From the NCBI RefSeq assembly GCF_016613415.1, contig NZ_JACWCT010000187.1, positions 1-62,299 of the forward strand: a stretch of 62,299 nt of DNA, in the 5' to 3' direction. A program made the position numbers and the translations under genes. The notes below the pieces were generated by a model. That model searched no databases, was not told where the DNA came from, and worked only from the letters and a program-made list of their open reading frames with translations. Position 1 is the first letter of the stretch. The number at the start of each line of letters is the position of its first letter. The stretch comes from Methylobacterium ajmalii. GTDB lineage: Bacteria > Pseudomonadota > Alphaproteobacteria > Rhizobiales > Beijerinckiaceae. Below are positions 7,222 through 16,124 of the stretch, one piece after another.

Positions 7222-7578
7222 GGGGAGTGCTCCTCGTAGTGGTGTTCCGGCCGGGCGCGACGCCGCGCGGCCCCGGGTGGTCCTGTGCGGTGCATTCAAG
7301 CCGTGCCGGGGATGGGCGTCAATGAACGCGCTTCCCAAACTCCGCGCGGCACGGAGAAGAAATTTGCCGCCGAACGCCTGTTGTAAAGAACGATGTGCTC
7401 CCGGGGCCGGCCCTGGACCCGGAGCGGCAAAAATCGTTTCCTTGGTCGCGGGGGTGGACTGGTAACCCGCCCGGGCGATGACTGCCGCATCGAGAGCCGG
7501 AACACCGGCTGCAGGTAACCGTTTCTGCTGACGCAGCGACGCTTCCGGCGTCCTCGACCTTCAGCGAGACCCGCCACG
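7222..7578. other. Intergenic region upstream of the catalase-like gene
   Basis: About 357 bp without a supported gene. It contains a possible stem-loop with outer arms AACGAT (7389-7394) and ATCGTT (7433-7438) and inner arms GCTCC / GGAGC, which could be a structured leader, and a direct promoter was not recognisable. Confidence 0.3.
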
Positions 7579-8652
7579 ATGCAGTCGCCGATTCGCTTCG
7601 ATCCATCCCTCGAGGTCGTCCAGCCCGACGAAGAAGAGGTGCAGGCTGAGATGATCCGGGTCTTCCGGAAGATCCAGGAGACCACGCTGGAGGATTACGG
7701 CCACGCGGTGCGCGGCGTCCACGCCAAGAGCCACGGCCTCCTGACCGGTCGGCTGACCGTGCTGCCGGGTCTTCCCCCGGCGCTGGCGCAGGGGCTGTTC
7801 GCGACGCCCGGCTCCTACGACGTCGTCATGCGGCTCTCGACCAACCCGGGCGACATCCTCGACGACAGCGTCTCGACCCCGCGGGGCCTTGCCGTGAAGG
7901 TGATCGGGGTCTCCGGCGAACGGCTCCCCGAGGCCGAGGGCGAGACCCAGGACTTCGTGCTGGCGAACGCTCCCGCCTTCACGGCGCCTGACGCCAAGGC
8001 GTTCCTGAAGAGCCTGAAGCTCCTGGCCGCCACCACCGATACGCCGCAGGTGTTCAAGAAGGTGTTTTCCGCCGCGCTTCGCGGGCTCGAAGGGGCGCTC
8101 GAGGCGGTGGGGGGCAAGAGCGCGACGCTGATCAGCCTCGGCGGCCATCCCGAGACCCATATCCTCGGCGAGACCTTCTACAGCCAGGCGGCCCTGCGCT
8201 GGGGCGATCACGTCGCCAAGGTGGCGGTCGCTCCGGTCGCGCCGGCGCTGACCGCCCTCACGGGGGCGTCGCTGAATGTCAACGGCAAGCCGAACGGCCT
8301 GCGCGAGGCGGTCTCGGAGTTCTTCCGCGCCCACGAGGGCGTGTGGGAGCTGCGGGCCCAGCTGCTGACCGACCGCGAGACGATGCCGGTCGAGGATGCC
8401 TCGAAGCCCTGGCCGGAGGAGGCGAGCCCCTACGTCCCGGTGGCGCGGATCACGATCGCGCCGCAGGAATCGTGGAGCGACGAGAAGGTCCGGCGCCTCG
8501 ACGACGGCCTCGCCTTCAGCCCTTGGCACGGCCTGGCGGCGCATCGGCCGCTCGGCTCGGTGATGCGGGCGCGCCGCGCCGTCTATCCGAGCTCGGCCGG
8601 ATTCCGGGCGGAGCACAACGGTTGCCCCATCCATGCGCCGACTCGCGCTTGA
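7579..8652 (+). CDS. Catalase-related haem protein
   Basis: 357-aa protein of the catalase-like superfamily, smaller than true catalases (about 480 aa or more) and resembling the SrpA/small-catalase group. The distal His region is visible as HAVRGVHAKSHG near residues 40-55, followed by YDVVMRLSTNPGDILDDSVS, the core catalase block. A C-terminal RARRAVYPSSAGFR block could supply the proximal Tyr. Such proteins lack the NADPH and flavodoxin-like extensions, and may be peroxidases rather than catalases. ATG 7579 gives MQSPIRFDPSLEVV; the upstream GCGAGACC is a weak ribosome site. The MAPEG gene starts 10 bp later and is probably co-transcribed. Confidence 0.82.
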   Translation: MQSPIRFDPSLEVVQPDEEEVQAEMIRVFRKIQETTLEDYGHAVRGVHAKSHGLLTGRLTVLPGLPPALAQGLFATPGSYDVVMRLSTNPGDILDDSVSTPRGLAVKVIGVSGERLPEAEGETQDFVLANAPAFTAPDAKAFLKSLKLLAATTDTPQVFKKVFSAALRGLEGALEAVGGKSATLISLGGHPETHILGETFYSQAALRWGDHVAKVAVAPVAPALTALTGASLNVNGKPNGLREAVSEFFRAHEGVWELRAQLLTDRETMPVEDASKPWPEEASPYVPVARITIAPQESWSDEKVRRLDDGLAFSPWHGLAAHRPLGSVMRARRAVYPSSAGFRAEHNGCPIHAPTRA

Positions 8653-8662
8653 GGAGACCACC

Positions 8663-9061
8663 ATGGTTTTTCCGTCCCTGACCGCCGGCTACGCAGCGGT
8701 CCTGGCCCTGCTCTTCGCCGGGCTGTCGATCTGGGTGATGGCGCGGCGACTCTCCGCCAACGTGCTGCACGGCGACGGCGGCGATGCCGTGCTGCTGCAC
8801 CGCGCCCGCTCCCAGGCCAACTTCGCCGAGTACGTGCCGCTGATCCTGATCGTCGTCGGGCTGCTGGAGGCCCATGGCGGCAGCCGGGGCCTGGTCCACG
8901 GCCTGCTCGCGGTGCTGCTGGTCGGCCGGGTGCTGCACCCGTTCGGCATGACCGCGCCGGCGAACTCGCCGCGCCAGTATGCCTGCCGCGGCGGCGGCAT
9001 CCTGGCGACCTTCGCGGTGCTGATCGTCTCCGCCCTGGCGCTGCTGCTGCGCCTGTCCTGA
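8663..9061 (+). CDS. MAPEG family membrane protein
   Basis: 132-aa four-helix integral membrane protein of the MAPEG (YecN-like) group, related to microsomal glutathione transferases. ATG 8663 has GAGGAG (8651-8656) six bases upstream. Visible marks are RSQANFAEYVPLILI near residues 50-65, a typical MAPEG motif, and hydrophobic helices at about 5-25, 58-75, 80-100 and 112-130. It follows the catalase-like gene by 10 bp; together they could handle peroxides, which is an inference from context. Confidence 0.85.
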   Translation: MVFPSLTAGYAAVLALLFAGLSIWVMARRLSANVLHGDGGDAVLLHRARSQANFAEYVPLILIVVGLLEAHGGSRGLVHGLLAVLLVGRVLHPFGMTAPANSPRQYACRGGGILATFAVLIVSALALLLRLS

Positions 9062-9081
9062 CGGATGGGCGGCCCCTGCGC

Positions 9082-10215
9082 TCAGGCGCCCGGGGCCTCG
9101 GCGGCGAAATCGAGCCGCACCACCGTGCCGGGGCCGCCCGCATAGGTGAGGGTGCCGTCGAGCTGGGCCGCGAGCCCTTGCGCGATGCGCAAGCCGAGGC
9201 TCCGGCTCGCCTCCGGGTCGAACCCGGCCGGAATGCCGCGCCCGTCATCCGCGATGGTGAGCGCCATCCGGTCCGGCGCCGTCGCCTCGATCCGGATCGT
9301 GATGGAGCCGCGGGCACCCTCGGGAAAGGCGTGCTTCAGGGCGTTGGTCACCACCTCGACCACGAGCAGCGACAGGGTGGTGAGCCGCGTCAGGTCGAAG
9401 CGCACCGGCGGCACGTCGACCAGGCAGACGATGTTGCGGGCCCCCGTCGCGTCGAGGAGGTCGCCGCAGAGCTCCTGCAGGTACTGGCCGACCGGCAGGG
9501 AGATGCGGCTCGGGTCGTAGAGCCGCCGGTGGATGCGCGAGATCGTCTCGAGGCGGATGCGCGCCTCGTCGAGGGCGGCGAGCGCCGCCTGCGGGTCGTT
9601 GCCGACCCGGCGCTTCTGAAGGGTGAGGAGCGCCGCGACGAACTGCATGTTGTTCGCCACCCGGTGCTGCAGCTCCTGGAACATGGTGCGCTGCTGCTCG
9701 TAGAGCCCGGCCGTCACGGCGCGCTCGTGCCGCAGCCGCACGCTCGCCGTGTGCATGATGTGGATCAGCCCGATATCGACGGCGACGATGAAGACGTAGA
9801 AGGCGAGCGCCAGCCCCGACTGCGCCGAGAGGATGAACCCCGTGCTCGGCGGCAGGAAGAAGTACCAGGCCGACAGCCCGCTCAAGGTGGCGCAGGTGAT
9901 GCCGGCCCGCAGGCCGCAGAAGAACGTGGTGAGGATCACCGCCGGGAAGAAGGTCAGGTAGGGAAAGCCCGGCGGCAGCACGTCGTCCACCGCCAGCCGC
10001 AGGCCGAGCGCCGCCGCGGTCGCGCCGAGCGCGACGAGGTCGCCGAGCCAGGCCCGGGCGCGCAGGCGCTCGGTGGCCTGGAGCGCGGTCCAGAACCAGC
10101 TGCGGCGCACCGTCGAAGCGGTGGATACCGGGGCAGTCGTCGACTTGGCCGTTGACAGCGGGATGACTCCTCGATCGAGTCTCCAACCTAGGGCGACTCT
10201 CCCGCCACACGCCAC
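9082..10215 (-). CDS. Membrane sensor histidine kinase (DUF4118 + HisKA_2)
   Basis: Up to 377 aa. The N-terminal half carries four membrane helices of the KdpD-like DUF4118 type (about 60-150, including PYLTFFPAVILTTFF and LSGLSAWYFF). A HisKA_2 block follows, with ELQHRVANNMQF and candidate phospho-His184, then an HATPase domain (N box VTNALKHAFP, G1 box DDGRGIP, G2 SLGLRI). This family often phosphorylates response regulators of the general stress response (PhyR-like) in alphaproteobacteria. No regulator is adjacent. The start is not settled: GTG 10215 is the longest, and an in-frame GTG at 10110 is an alternative that keeps all domains. Confidence 0.85.
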   Translation of the reverse strand: MACGGRVALGWRLDRGVIPLSTAKSTTAPVSTASTVRRSWFWTALQATERLRARAWLGDLVALGATAAALGLRLAVDDVLPPGFPYLTFFPAVILTTFFCGLRAGITCATLSGLSAWYFFLPPSTGFILSAQSGLALAFYVFIVAVDIGLIHIMHTASVRLRHERAVTAGLYEQQRTMFQELQHRVANNMQFVAALLTLQKRRVGNDPQAALAALDEARIRLETISRIHRRLYDPSRISLPVGQYLQELCGDLLDATGARNIVCLVDVPPVRFDLTRLTTLSLLVVEVVTNALKHAFPEGARGSITIRIEATAPDRMALTIADDGRGIPAGFDPEASRSLGLRIAQGLAAQLDGTLTYAGGPGTVVRLDFAAEAPGA

Positions 10216-10244
10216 GGATCGCCGCGGAATCGGGCGATCCGCGG
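10212..10244. terminator. Possible terminator hairpin downstream of the hydantoinase gene
   Basis: CGGATCGC (10215-10222) pairs perfectly with GCGATCCG (10234-10241), about 65 bp beyond the minus-strand hydantoinase stop. No T-tract follows, and the stem overlaps the longest possible start of the kinase gene, so it is only a candidate. Confidence 0.3.
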
Positions 10245-10308
10245 CCGATCTCCGGTCACCGTGGCTTCGCTGCCGCTGTCGCGGCGAGGACGAGCGCCCG
10301 CGTCAGCC

Positions 10309-11697
10309 TCAGTGCCGCCGGATCGGCGCGCCGCTGCCCGCCTCCGCCGTCACCGTGCCGCCCTCGGCGATCACCCGGCCGCGGCGGAGCACCGTCTCGG
10401 GCCAGCCTTTCAGGTTGCGCCCGGCATAGGGCGTGAAGCCGGTGCGGTCCTCCACCATGTCGTCCGAGAGGGTGACGCGCTTGTCAGGGTCCCACAGGCA
10501 GAGGTCGGCATCCATCCCCACCGCCACCGAGCCCTTGTTCGAGAGGCCGTAGATCCCGGCCGGTGCCGTCGCGGTGATCTCGACGAACTTCTTCAGCCCG
10601 AGCCGCCCGCCCGACACCATGGCGTCGAAGAGCAGTGGCAGGCGCATCTGCAGGCCCGGCATCCCGTTGGCGATCTCCTTGAAGGTCGCGCCCGGACCCG
10701 CCTTGAGCTTGCCGGTCTCGTCGTAGCGGTAGGGGGCGTGGTCGGAGGAGACGGTCTGGAGGTCGCCGAGATCGAGGGCGCGCCACAGGGCCTCCTGGTC
10801 GCGGGCCTCGCGCAGCGGCGGCGAGCACATCCACTTCGCCCCCTCCAGCCCCGGCCGGTCGAGGTCGGATTCGGTGAGGAAGAGGTATTGCGGGCAGGTC
10901 TCGGCATAGACCTTGGCGCCCTCGCCGCGGGCCCGACGCAGGATCGCGGCGCCTTCCTCGGTCGAGACGTGGAAGATCATCACCGGCTGGTCGAGATACT
11001 GCGAGAACCGCACCACCCGCTCGAACGCTTCCGATTCCGACAGCCGCGGATGGCTGGCGGCATGGTATTTCGGCGCCGTCTTGCCCTCCTTCAGCAATTG
11101 CCGGCTCGCGAAGGCGATGAGCCCGTAATTCTCGGCGTGGACGCAGACGAGCGCGCCCACCGCCTTGGCCGCCGCCATCAGGTCGAGCAGGGCCTCGTCC
11201 GCGAGCCGCAGGCGGTCGTAGGTCATGAACGCCTTGAGCGAGAGGTGGCCCTCCTTCGCCAGCGCCGGGATGTCCCGGCTCAGGGCCTTCTCGGTCGCGT
11301 CGGCCACGATAAGGTGGAAGGCGTAGTCGATCACCGCGCCGCGCGCGGCCAGCGCGGTGTAGTCCTCGACGACCTTCGCCAGATCCATCCCGACATGCTG
11401 GGCCGCGAAGGCGACGACGCTGGTGGTGCCGCCGAGCGCCGCCGAGCGGGTCGCGCTCTCCCAGGTGTCGGCGTTCATCAGCCCGGAGGCCGAGAGCTGC
11501 TCGATATGGGCGTGGCTGTCGATTCCGCCCGGCAGGACGAGCTTGCCCCGCGCGTCGATCTCCCGCCGTCCCGGGGCGAGGTCGAGGCCGATCGCCGCGA
11601 TCCGGCCGTCCAGGATGCCGAGATCGGCGGAGAAGACGTCGCTCGCGGTGGCGACGGTGCCGCCGCGGATCACGGTGTCGAAGGCGGGCTCACTCAT
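10309..11697 (-). CDS. D-hydantoinase / dihydropyrimidinase family amidohydrolase
   Basis: 462-aa cytoplasmic metal-dependent cyclic amidase that opens hydantoins or dihydropyrimidines to N-carbamoyl amino acids. Metal ligands are visible: DSHAHI with His62 and His64, the carboxylated Lys155 in LSLKAFMTY, His in CVHAEN and IFHVST, and Asp in SSDHAPY. ATG 11697 has GAGGAG upstream; a longer frame to 11742 overlaps the divergent promoter and is unlikely. The racemase is divergent with a 59-bp gap, and an N-carbamoylase is close by, which points to hydantoin to D-amino acid conversion. Dihydropyrimidinase or allantoinase activity cannot be excluded by sequence alone. Confidence 0.9.
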   Translation of the reverse strand: MSEPAFDTVIRGGTVATASDVFSADLGILDGRIAAIGLDLAPGRREIDARGKLVLPGGIDSHAHIEQLSASGLMNADTWESATRSAALGGTTSVVAFAAQHVGMDLAKVVEDYTALAARGAVIDYAFHLIVADATEKALSRDIPALAKEGHLSLKAFMTYDRLRLADEALLDLMAAAKAVGALVCVHAENYGLIAFASRQLLKEGKTAPKYHAASHPRLSESEAFERVVRFSQYLDQPVMIFHVSTEEGAAILRRARGEGAKVYAETCPQYLFLTESDLDRPGLEGAKWMCSPPLREARDQEALWRALDLGDLQTVSSDHAPYRYDETGKLKAGPGATFKEIANGMPGLQMRLPLLFDAMVSGGRLGLKKFVEITATAPAGIYGLSNKGSVAVGMDADLCLWDPDKRVTLSDDMVEDRTGFTPYAGRNLKGWPETVLRRGRVIAEGGTVTAEAGSGAPIRRH

Positions 11698-11756
11698 ACA
11701 AACGCTCCTCGTCCGAAACTTGCTAGGCTGAAGGTCTGACACATCAGAGGACCACC

Positions 11757-12410
11757 ATGACGACAGACCGGCGCATCCTCGTCATCAACCCGAACTCGAA
11801 CGACGCCGTCACCCGCGGCCTCGATCACGCGCTGGCGCCCCTCGCGCGGCCGGGCCTCGCCATCGACTGCCGGACGCTGGCCGAGGGGCCGTTCGGCATC
11901 CAGTCGCAGGCCGATGTCGAGCAGGTGGCCTTGCCCCTGCGCGACCTCGTGCGGCGCGAGGCGGCGGACGCTTACGTCATCGCCTGCTACTCCGATCCCG
12001 GCCTGCACGTCTGCCGCGAGGCGACCGACCGGCCGGTCCTCGGCATCGCCGAATGCGGGATCCTGACCGCGCTCGCCCGGGCCGACCGGTTCGGCGTGAT
12101 CGCGGTGGCGAGCCGCTCGATCCCGCGCCACCTGCGGGCCCTGCGCCAGATGGGCGTGAGCGAGCGGCTGGCCGGCGAGCGGGCGCTCGAGATGACGGTG
12201 GCCGAGACCGCGAGCGGCCCGGACACGCTCGCCCGGATGATCGCCGTCGGCCGCGACCTGCGCGACCGGGACGGGGCCGGGGTCATCGTGATGGGCTGCG
12301 CCGGCATGGCGGTGCACCGCCGCGGCCTGGAGCGGGAGCTCGGCATCCCGGTCATCGACCCGACGCAGGCCGCGGTCGCGATGGCGATCGGCATCGTGGC
12401 GCTCGCCTGA
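11757..12410 (+). CDS. Asp/Glu/hydantoin racemase family protein
   Basis: 217-aa cofactor-independent racemase of the two-Cys type. The two catalytic cysteines are visible as Cys77 in IACYSDPG and Cys181 in MGCAGM, with the family opening VINPNSN. In hydantoin clusters this protein racemises 5-substituted hydantoins so that a D-specific hydantoinase can use all substrate. It is divergent from the hydantoinase (59-bp shared control region) and convergent with the N-carbamoylase (17-bp gap). ATG 11757 is preceded by a weak AGGACCACC box. An aspartate racemase or maleate isomerase role is a less likely alternative given the neighbours. Confidence 0.9.
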   Translation: MTTDRRILVINPNSNDAVTRGLDHALAPLARPGLAIDCRTLAEGPFGIQSQADVEQVALPLRDLVRREAADAYVIACYSDPGLHVCREATDRPVLGIAECGILTALARADRFGVIAVASRSIPRHLRALRQMGVSERLAGERALEMTVAETASGPDTLARMIAVGRDLRDRDGAGVIVMGCAGMAVHRRGLERELGIPVIDPTQAAVAMAIGIVALA

Positions 12411-12427
12411 GGTCGCGCCGCCGGGCT

Positions 12428-13354
12428 TCACTCGGGCAGCACCACGCCGGTCTGGGCGGTGATGCGGCCGTAATGTTCGGGTCGGCGGTGGCGGGCGAAG
12501 TCGAAGATCGTCTCCTTGCCGAACCGGGTCTCGTCGAGGTCGCAGGCGGCGACGATCACGCCGTCGGCCTCGCCGGGGAGCTCGGCCACGATCTTCCCGT
12601 TCGGGTCGACGATCAGGGTACCGCCGGTGAGGTGATGACCGTCTTCCGATCCGGCCTTGGCCACCGCCACCACCCAGGTGGCGTTCTGGTAGGCGCCGGC
12701 CTGGACCGAGAGGCGGTGGTGGAACAGCCGCTCCTCGATGCCCTCGGCGTTGCGCTGGCTGTTGACCGAGGGGGTGTTGAAGCCGAGCACCACCATCTCG
12801 ACGCCCTGCAGCCCCATCACCCGGTAGGTCTCGGGCCAGCGCCGGTCGTTGCAGATGCACATGCCGAGGATGCCGCCGAGCATCCGCCAGACCGGGAAGC
12901 CGAGGTCGCCCGGCTCGAAGTAGCGCTTCTCCAGGTGCTGGTGGGTGCGCTCGGGGTCGAACTCGTCGTGGCCGGGCAGATGGACCTTGCGATACTTGCC
13001 GACGATGGCGCCGTCGCGGTCGACCAGGATCGAGGTGTTGAAGTGCCGGCCCTCCGGCGTCAGCTCGGCATAGCCGAACGACATCGCCATGCCGTGCTGG
13101 CGCGCCCGGGCGAAGAGCGGCGCGGTGGCCGGGCCCGGCATCTCGCGCTCGAACCAGGGGTCGGCCTCGGCCCGGTCCGCGTGGTACCAGCGCGGGAAGA
13201 AGGTCGTGAGCGCCAGTTCCGGATAGACGATCAGGTCGGCGTCCTGGCTTTTGGCCTCGTCCATCAGGGCGATCATCCGGGCGACGACGCTGTCGCGGCC
13301 CTCGGCCTTCTGAATGGGCCCGAGCTGGGCGGCGGCGGTGCGGATCACGCGCAT
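12428..13354 (-). CDS. hyuC: N-carbamoyl-D-amino acid amidohydrolase (nitrilase superfamily)
   Basis: 308-aa enzyme that removes the carbamoyl group from N-carbamoyl-D-amino acids to give D-amino acid, CO2 and ammonia. The Glu-Lys-Cys triad is at Glu46 (YPELALTTFFPRW), Lys123 (RKVHLPG) and Cys168 (CICNDRRWPE). The ICNDRRWPE and HLEKRYFEPGD blocks are characteristic of D-carbamoylases such as Agrobacterium enzymes. The start at 13354 gives MRVIRTAAAQLGP. It lies downstream of the ABC importer operon, separated by 218 bp with a repeat element, and may be expressed from its own promoter. Confidence 0.92.
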   Translation of the reverse strand: MRVIRTAAAQLGPIQKAEGRDSVVARMIALMDEAKSQDADLIVYPELALTTFFPRWYHADRAEADPWFEREMPGPATAPLFARARQHGMAMSFGYAELTPEGRHFNTSILVDRDGAIVGKYRKVHLPGHDEFDPERTHQHLEKRYFEPGDLGFPVWRMLGGILGMCICNDRRWPETYRVMGLQGVEMVVLGFNTPSVNSQRNAEGIEERLFHHRLSVQAGAYQNATWVVAVAKAGSEDGHHLTGGTLIVDPNGKIVAELPGEADGVIVAACDLDETRFGKETIFDFARHRRPEHYGRITAQTGVVLPE

Positions 13355-13416
13355 GGTAAAATGTCCTACGAGTATCTGTCAGACGATGTTTGAGTGCGGG
13401 GGCATCCTGCCCACGG

Positions 13417-13538
13417 CCTCATCCTGAGGTGCCCACGAAGTGGGCCTCGATGGAGGGCTCCAGGGATCGCCGAGACAACTGGAGGCCTCCTTCGAGGTCA
13501 GTCCATCTCTGATGGACTGATACTTCAGGACGAGGTGC
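13417..13538. repeat. Extragenic palindromic repeat element
   Basis: Imperfect long inverted repeat whose outer arms read CCTCATCCTGAGGTGC and, at the far end, the complement CTTCAGGACGAGGTGCC. Inside are CTCGATGGAGGGCTCCAG / CTGGAGGCCTCCTTCGAG arms. I recognise this sequence type as a common extragenic repeat in Methylobacterium and related genomes. It fills the gap between hyuC and the transporter ATPase gene. Confidence 0.6.
13499..13519. terminator. Perfect 9-bp hairpin inside the repeat
   Basis: CAGTCCATC-TCT-GATGGACTG. It lies just after the ATPase gene stop on the minus strand and could attenuate read-through from the importer operon into hyuC. No U-tract. Confidence 0.35.
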
Positions 13539-13572
13539 CGGATGGGAGATAAGTCCCCTGAGTGCGGACGCC

Positions 13573-15231
13573 TCACGCGGCCGGCTCCGCCGCGAGCCCC
13601 CGCGGCTGCCCCGGCCGGAAATGCGGGATCGCGGCCAGCAGCTCCCGCGTGTAGGCGGTGCGCGGAGTGCGGAAGAGGTCGCGGCTGACGCCCTCCTCGA
13701 CCACCCGCCCGCCCTGGAGCACCAGGGTGCGCTCGCACATCATCCGCACCACGTTGAGGTCGTGGCTCACGAACAGGACGGCGAGCCCGTCCTCCCGGCG
13801 CAGGTCGTCGAGGAGGCGGAGTACCCCGGCCTGGACCGAGACGTCGAGGGCCGCCGTCGGCTCGTCGAGGACGAGGAGGCGCGGCTTCACGGCGATCGCC
13901 CGGGCGATGCCGATGCGGGCCTTCTGGCCGCCCGAGAGCTGGTGCGGGAAGCGGTCGAGGAGAGCCGACGGGAGGCCCGCCCGCTCGGCGCTCTCGATCA
14001 CCCGGAGGCGCAAGGGTTCGCCCCGCAGGGGCGTCAGGCGCTTGAGCGGATGGGCGATGCAGTCGAAGGCCGAGAAGCGCGGGTTGAGGCTGTCGGTCGG
14101 ATCCTGGAACACGATCTGGATCGCGCGCCGATGGGGCGAGCGGTGGAAATCGCGGGCCGGAATCGTGCCGATCGACTCGCCGTCGAACAGGATCTTTCCG
14201 GCGCTGGCATCGAGGAGCCGGCAGATCATCCGCGACGTGGTGCTCTTGCCCGAACCCGATTCGCCGACGAGACCGAGGCTCTCGCCCTCGCGGAGCGAGA
14301 AGGACACGTCCTCCACCGCCATGGCGCCGCCGAACATCTTTCCGAGTCCCTCCACCGCGAGGAGCGGCGGGGTGCCGGGGGCGGGGGCCGGGCGCGGCCG
14401 GGCCGGGGAGCGAGGACTCTCCGGCACGAGGTCGGAGAGCGTCGAGGTCGGGGTCGGCGAGGCGGCGACGAGGCGCTTGGTGTAGGGGTGGCGGGGCTTG
14501 GCGAACAGAGCTCCCGGCTCGCCCTCCTCGACGAGGCGGCCCTGCTCCATCACGGCGATGCGGCCGCAATACTGCGCGGCGAGGCCGAGATCGTGGGTGA
14601 TGAGGATCATCGCCATGCCGCGCTCGGCGGTGAGCCGGGCGACGAGATCCATCACGGTCTTCTGGGTCGTCACGTCGAGGCCGGTGGTCGGCTCGTCGGC
14701 GATGAGAAGCGCCGGCCGGCAGGCGAGCGCCAGCGCGATCATCACCCGCTGGCACATGCCGCCGGAGAGTTCGTGCGGATAGGCATCGAGGCGGCGCGCG
14801 GCGTCGCGGATGCGCACCGCCTCCAGGCTCTCCAACGCTCGCTCCTTCGCCTGGACCTTCGACAGCCCGCCCGCCATCAGCACGTCGGCGAGCTGGCGGC
14901 CGATCGGACGGATCGGGTTCAGCGCCGCCCGCGGATTCTGGAAGATCATCCCGATCGCCTGGCCGTGCGCCGCCCGGAGATCCGCCGCCGCGAGCCGGGT
15001 CACGTCCTGGCCGCGGAAGCGCACGCTGCCGCCGGTGATGCGACCGGCCCGGTCGAGGAGGCGCGCCGCCGCGAAGGCGGTGACGGACTTGCCCGAGCCC
15101 GATTCGCCGACGAGGCCGAGGCTCTCGCCCGGCGCCACCGAAAGCGAGACGCCGCGCAGGGCCTCGACCGGGCCGCGCCGGGTCGCGAAGGTGACCCGCA
15201 GGTCCTCGATCGAGAGAAGGGGAGGCTGCAT
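13573..15231 (-). CDS. Dipeptide-type ABC transporter, fused double ATPase (DppD-DppF)
   Basis: 552-aa protein with two complete nucleotide-binding domains, about residues 5-255 and 285-545. Each has Walker A GESGSGKS, a signature (LSGGMCQR and LSGGQKAR) and Walker B (LLIADEPTTGLD and LLVLDEPTAALD). The two ATPases are usually separate genes; here a Pro/Ala linker of about 30 residues fuses them. ATG 15231 overlaps the stop of the permease gene (TGATG), so translation is coupled. The substrate-binding protein and two permeases are upstream in the same operon. Substrate is unknown; the hydantoinase neighbourhood suggests N-carbamoyl amino acids, hydantoins or peptides. Confidence 0.92.
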   Translation of the reverse strand: MQPPLLSIEDLRVTFATRRGPVEALRGVSLSVAPGESLGLVGESGSGKSVTAFAAARLLDRAGRITGGSVRFRGQDVTRLAAADLRAAHGQAIGMIFQNPRAALNPIRPIGRQLADVLMAGGLSKVQAKERALESLEAVRIRDAARRLDAYPHELSGGMCQRVMIALALACRPALLIADEPTTGLDVTTQKTVMDLVARLTAERGMAMILITHDLGLAAQYCGRIAVMEQGRLVEEGEPGALFAKPRHPYTKRLVAASPTPTSTLSDLVPESPRSPARPRPAPAPGTPPLLAVEGLGKMFGGAMAVEDVSFSLREGESLGLVGESGSGKSTTSRMICRLLDASAGKILFDGESIGTIPARDFHRSPHRRAIQIVFQDPTDSLNPRFSAFDCIAHPLKRLTPLRGEPLRLRVIESAERAGLPSALLDRFPHQLSGGQKARIGIARAIAVKPRLLVLDEPTAALDVSVQAGVLRLLDDLRREDGLAVLFVSHDLNVVRMMCERTLVLQGGRVVEEGVSRDLFRTPRTAYTRELLAAIPHFRPGQPRGLAAEPAA

Positions 15232-16106
15232 CAGGTCCGCATCCGGGGATCGAGGATGTCGCGCAGGCCGTCGCCGAGCAGGTTGAAGCAGAGCACCGCC
15301 AGCATCAGGGCGAGGCCCGGGAAGGCGACGAGCCACCACTTGCCGGTGGTGATGAAGCGCGCGCCCTCGGCAACGAGGATCCCCCATTCCGGCGTCGGCG
15401 GGCGCACGCCCAGCCCGATGAAGGACAGGCCGGCCGCGTTGAGGATCGCCCAGCCGAGGTTGAGCGAGATCTGCACCGCCATGGCCGGGAGCACGTTCGG
15501 CAGGAGGAAGCGCAGGACCACCGCGAGGTGGCCCTCGCCCCCGGCCCGCGCCGCCTCGACGTAGCCGGCATCGCGCCGCACGTTCACCTCGGCCCGGGCG
15601 AAGCGGATGTAGAACGGCAGGTTGATGATCGCGGTCGCGATGACGATGTTCTCGACCCGGTTGCCGAGGGCCGCGACGAGCGCCATCGCCAGGACGAAGA
15701 GCGGGAAGGCCATCAGCACGTCGACGAGGCGCCCGACCACCCGGTCGAGCCGGCCGCCGGCATAGCCGCTGACCCCCCCGATCACCGCGCCGAGCGCGAA
15801 GGAGAGCCCCACCGCCGAGAGCGCGATGGCGAGGTCGAGCCGGGTCGCCGCGACGATGCGGCTCAGCACGTCGCGGCCGAGCTGGTCGGTGCCGGCCCAG
15901 TGCGCGGCGCTCGGCGGCTGGAGCGCCACCGAGACGTCGGAGGCGACGGGATCGTAGGGGGTGAGCCAGGGGCTGAAGACGGCGACGAGGCAGAGCAGCG
16001 ACGCGCCGGCAGCGGCGACGGCGGTCAGCGGATTCTCGCGCAGCACGTAGGCAGCGTGCCGCAGGGTGCTGGGCGGGGGCGCGAGGGTCGGGGAGACGGC
16101 GTTCAT
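15231..16106 (-). CDS. Dipeptide-type ABC permease (DppC-like)
   Basis: 291-aa inner-membrane permease with an N-terminal OppC_N segment (DPVASDVSVALQPPSAAHWAGTDQLGRDVLSR) and about six helices. The coupling motif for the ATPase is EAARAGGEGHLAVVLRFLLPN near residue 190. It overlaps the following ATPase by one base and follows the DppB-like gene by 18 bp. The pair forms the membrane channel of the importer. Confidence 0.93.
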   Translation of the reverse strand: MNAVSPTLAPPPSTLRHAAYVLRENPLTAVAAAGASLLCLVAVFSPWLTPYDPVASDVSVALQPPSAAHWAGTDQLGRDVLSRIVAATRLDLAIALSAVGLSFALGAVIGGVSGYAGGRLDRVVGRLVDVLMAFPLFVLAMALVAALGNRVENIVIATAIINLPFYIRFARAEVNVRRDAGYVEAARAGGEGHLAVVLRFLLPNVLPAMAVQISLNLGWAILNAAGLSFIGLGVRPPTPEWGILVAEGARFITTGKWWLVAFPGLALMLAVLCFNLLGDGLRDILDPRMRT

Positions 16107-16124
16107 CGGGTTCCTCGCATCCGA

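Noticed and set aside
12053..13393. 446-codon plus-strand frame opposite hyuC
   Set aside because: A shadow of the racemase and carbamoylase genes with no domain signature.
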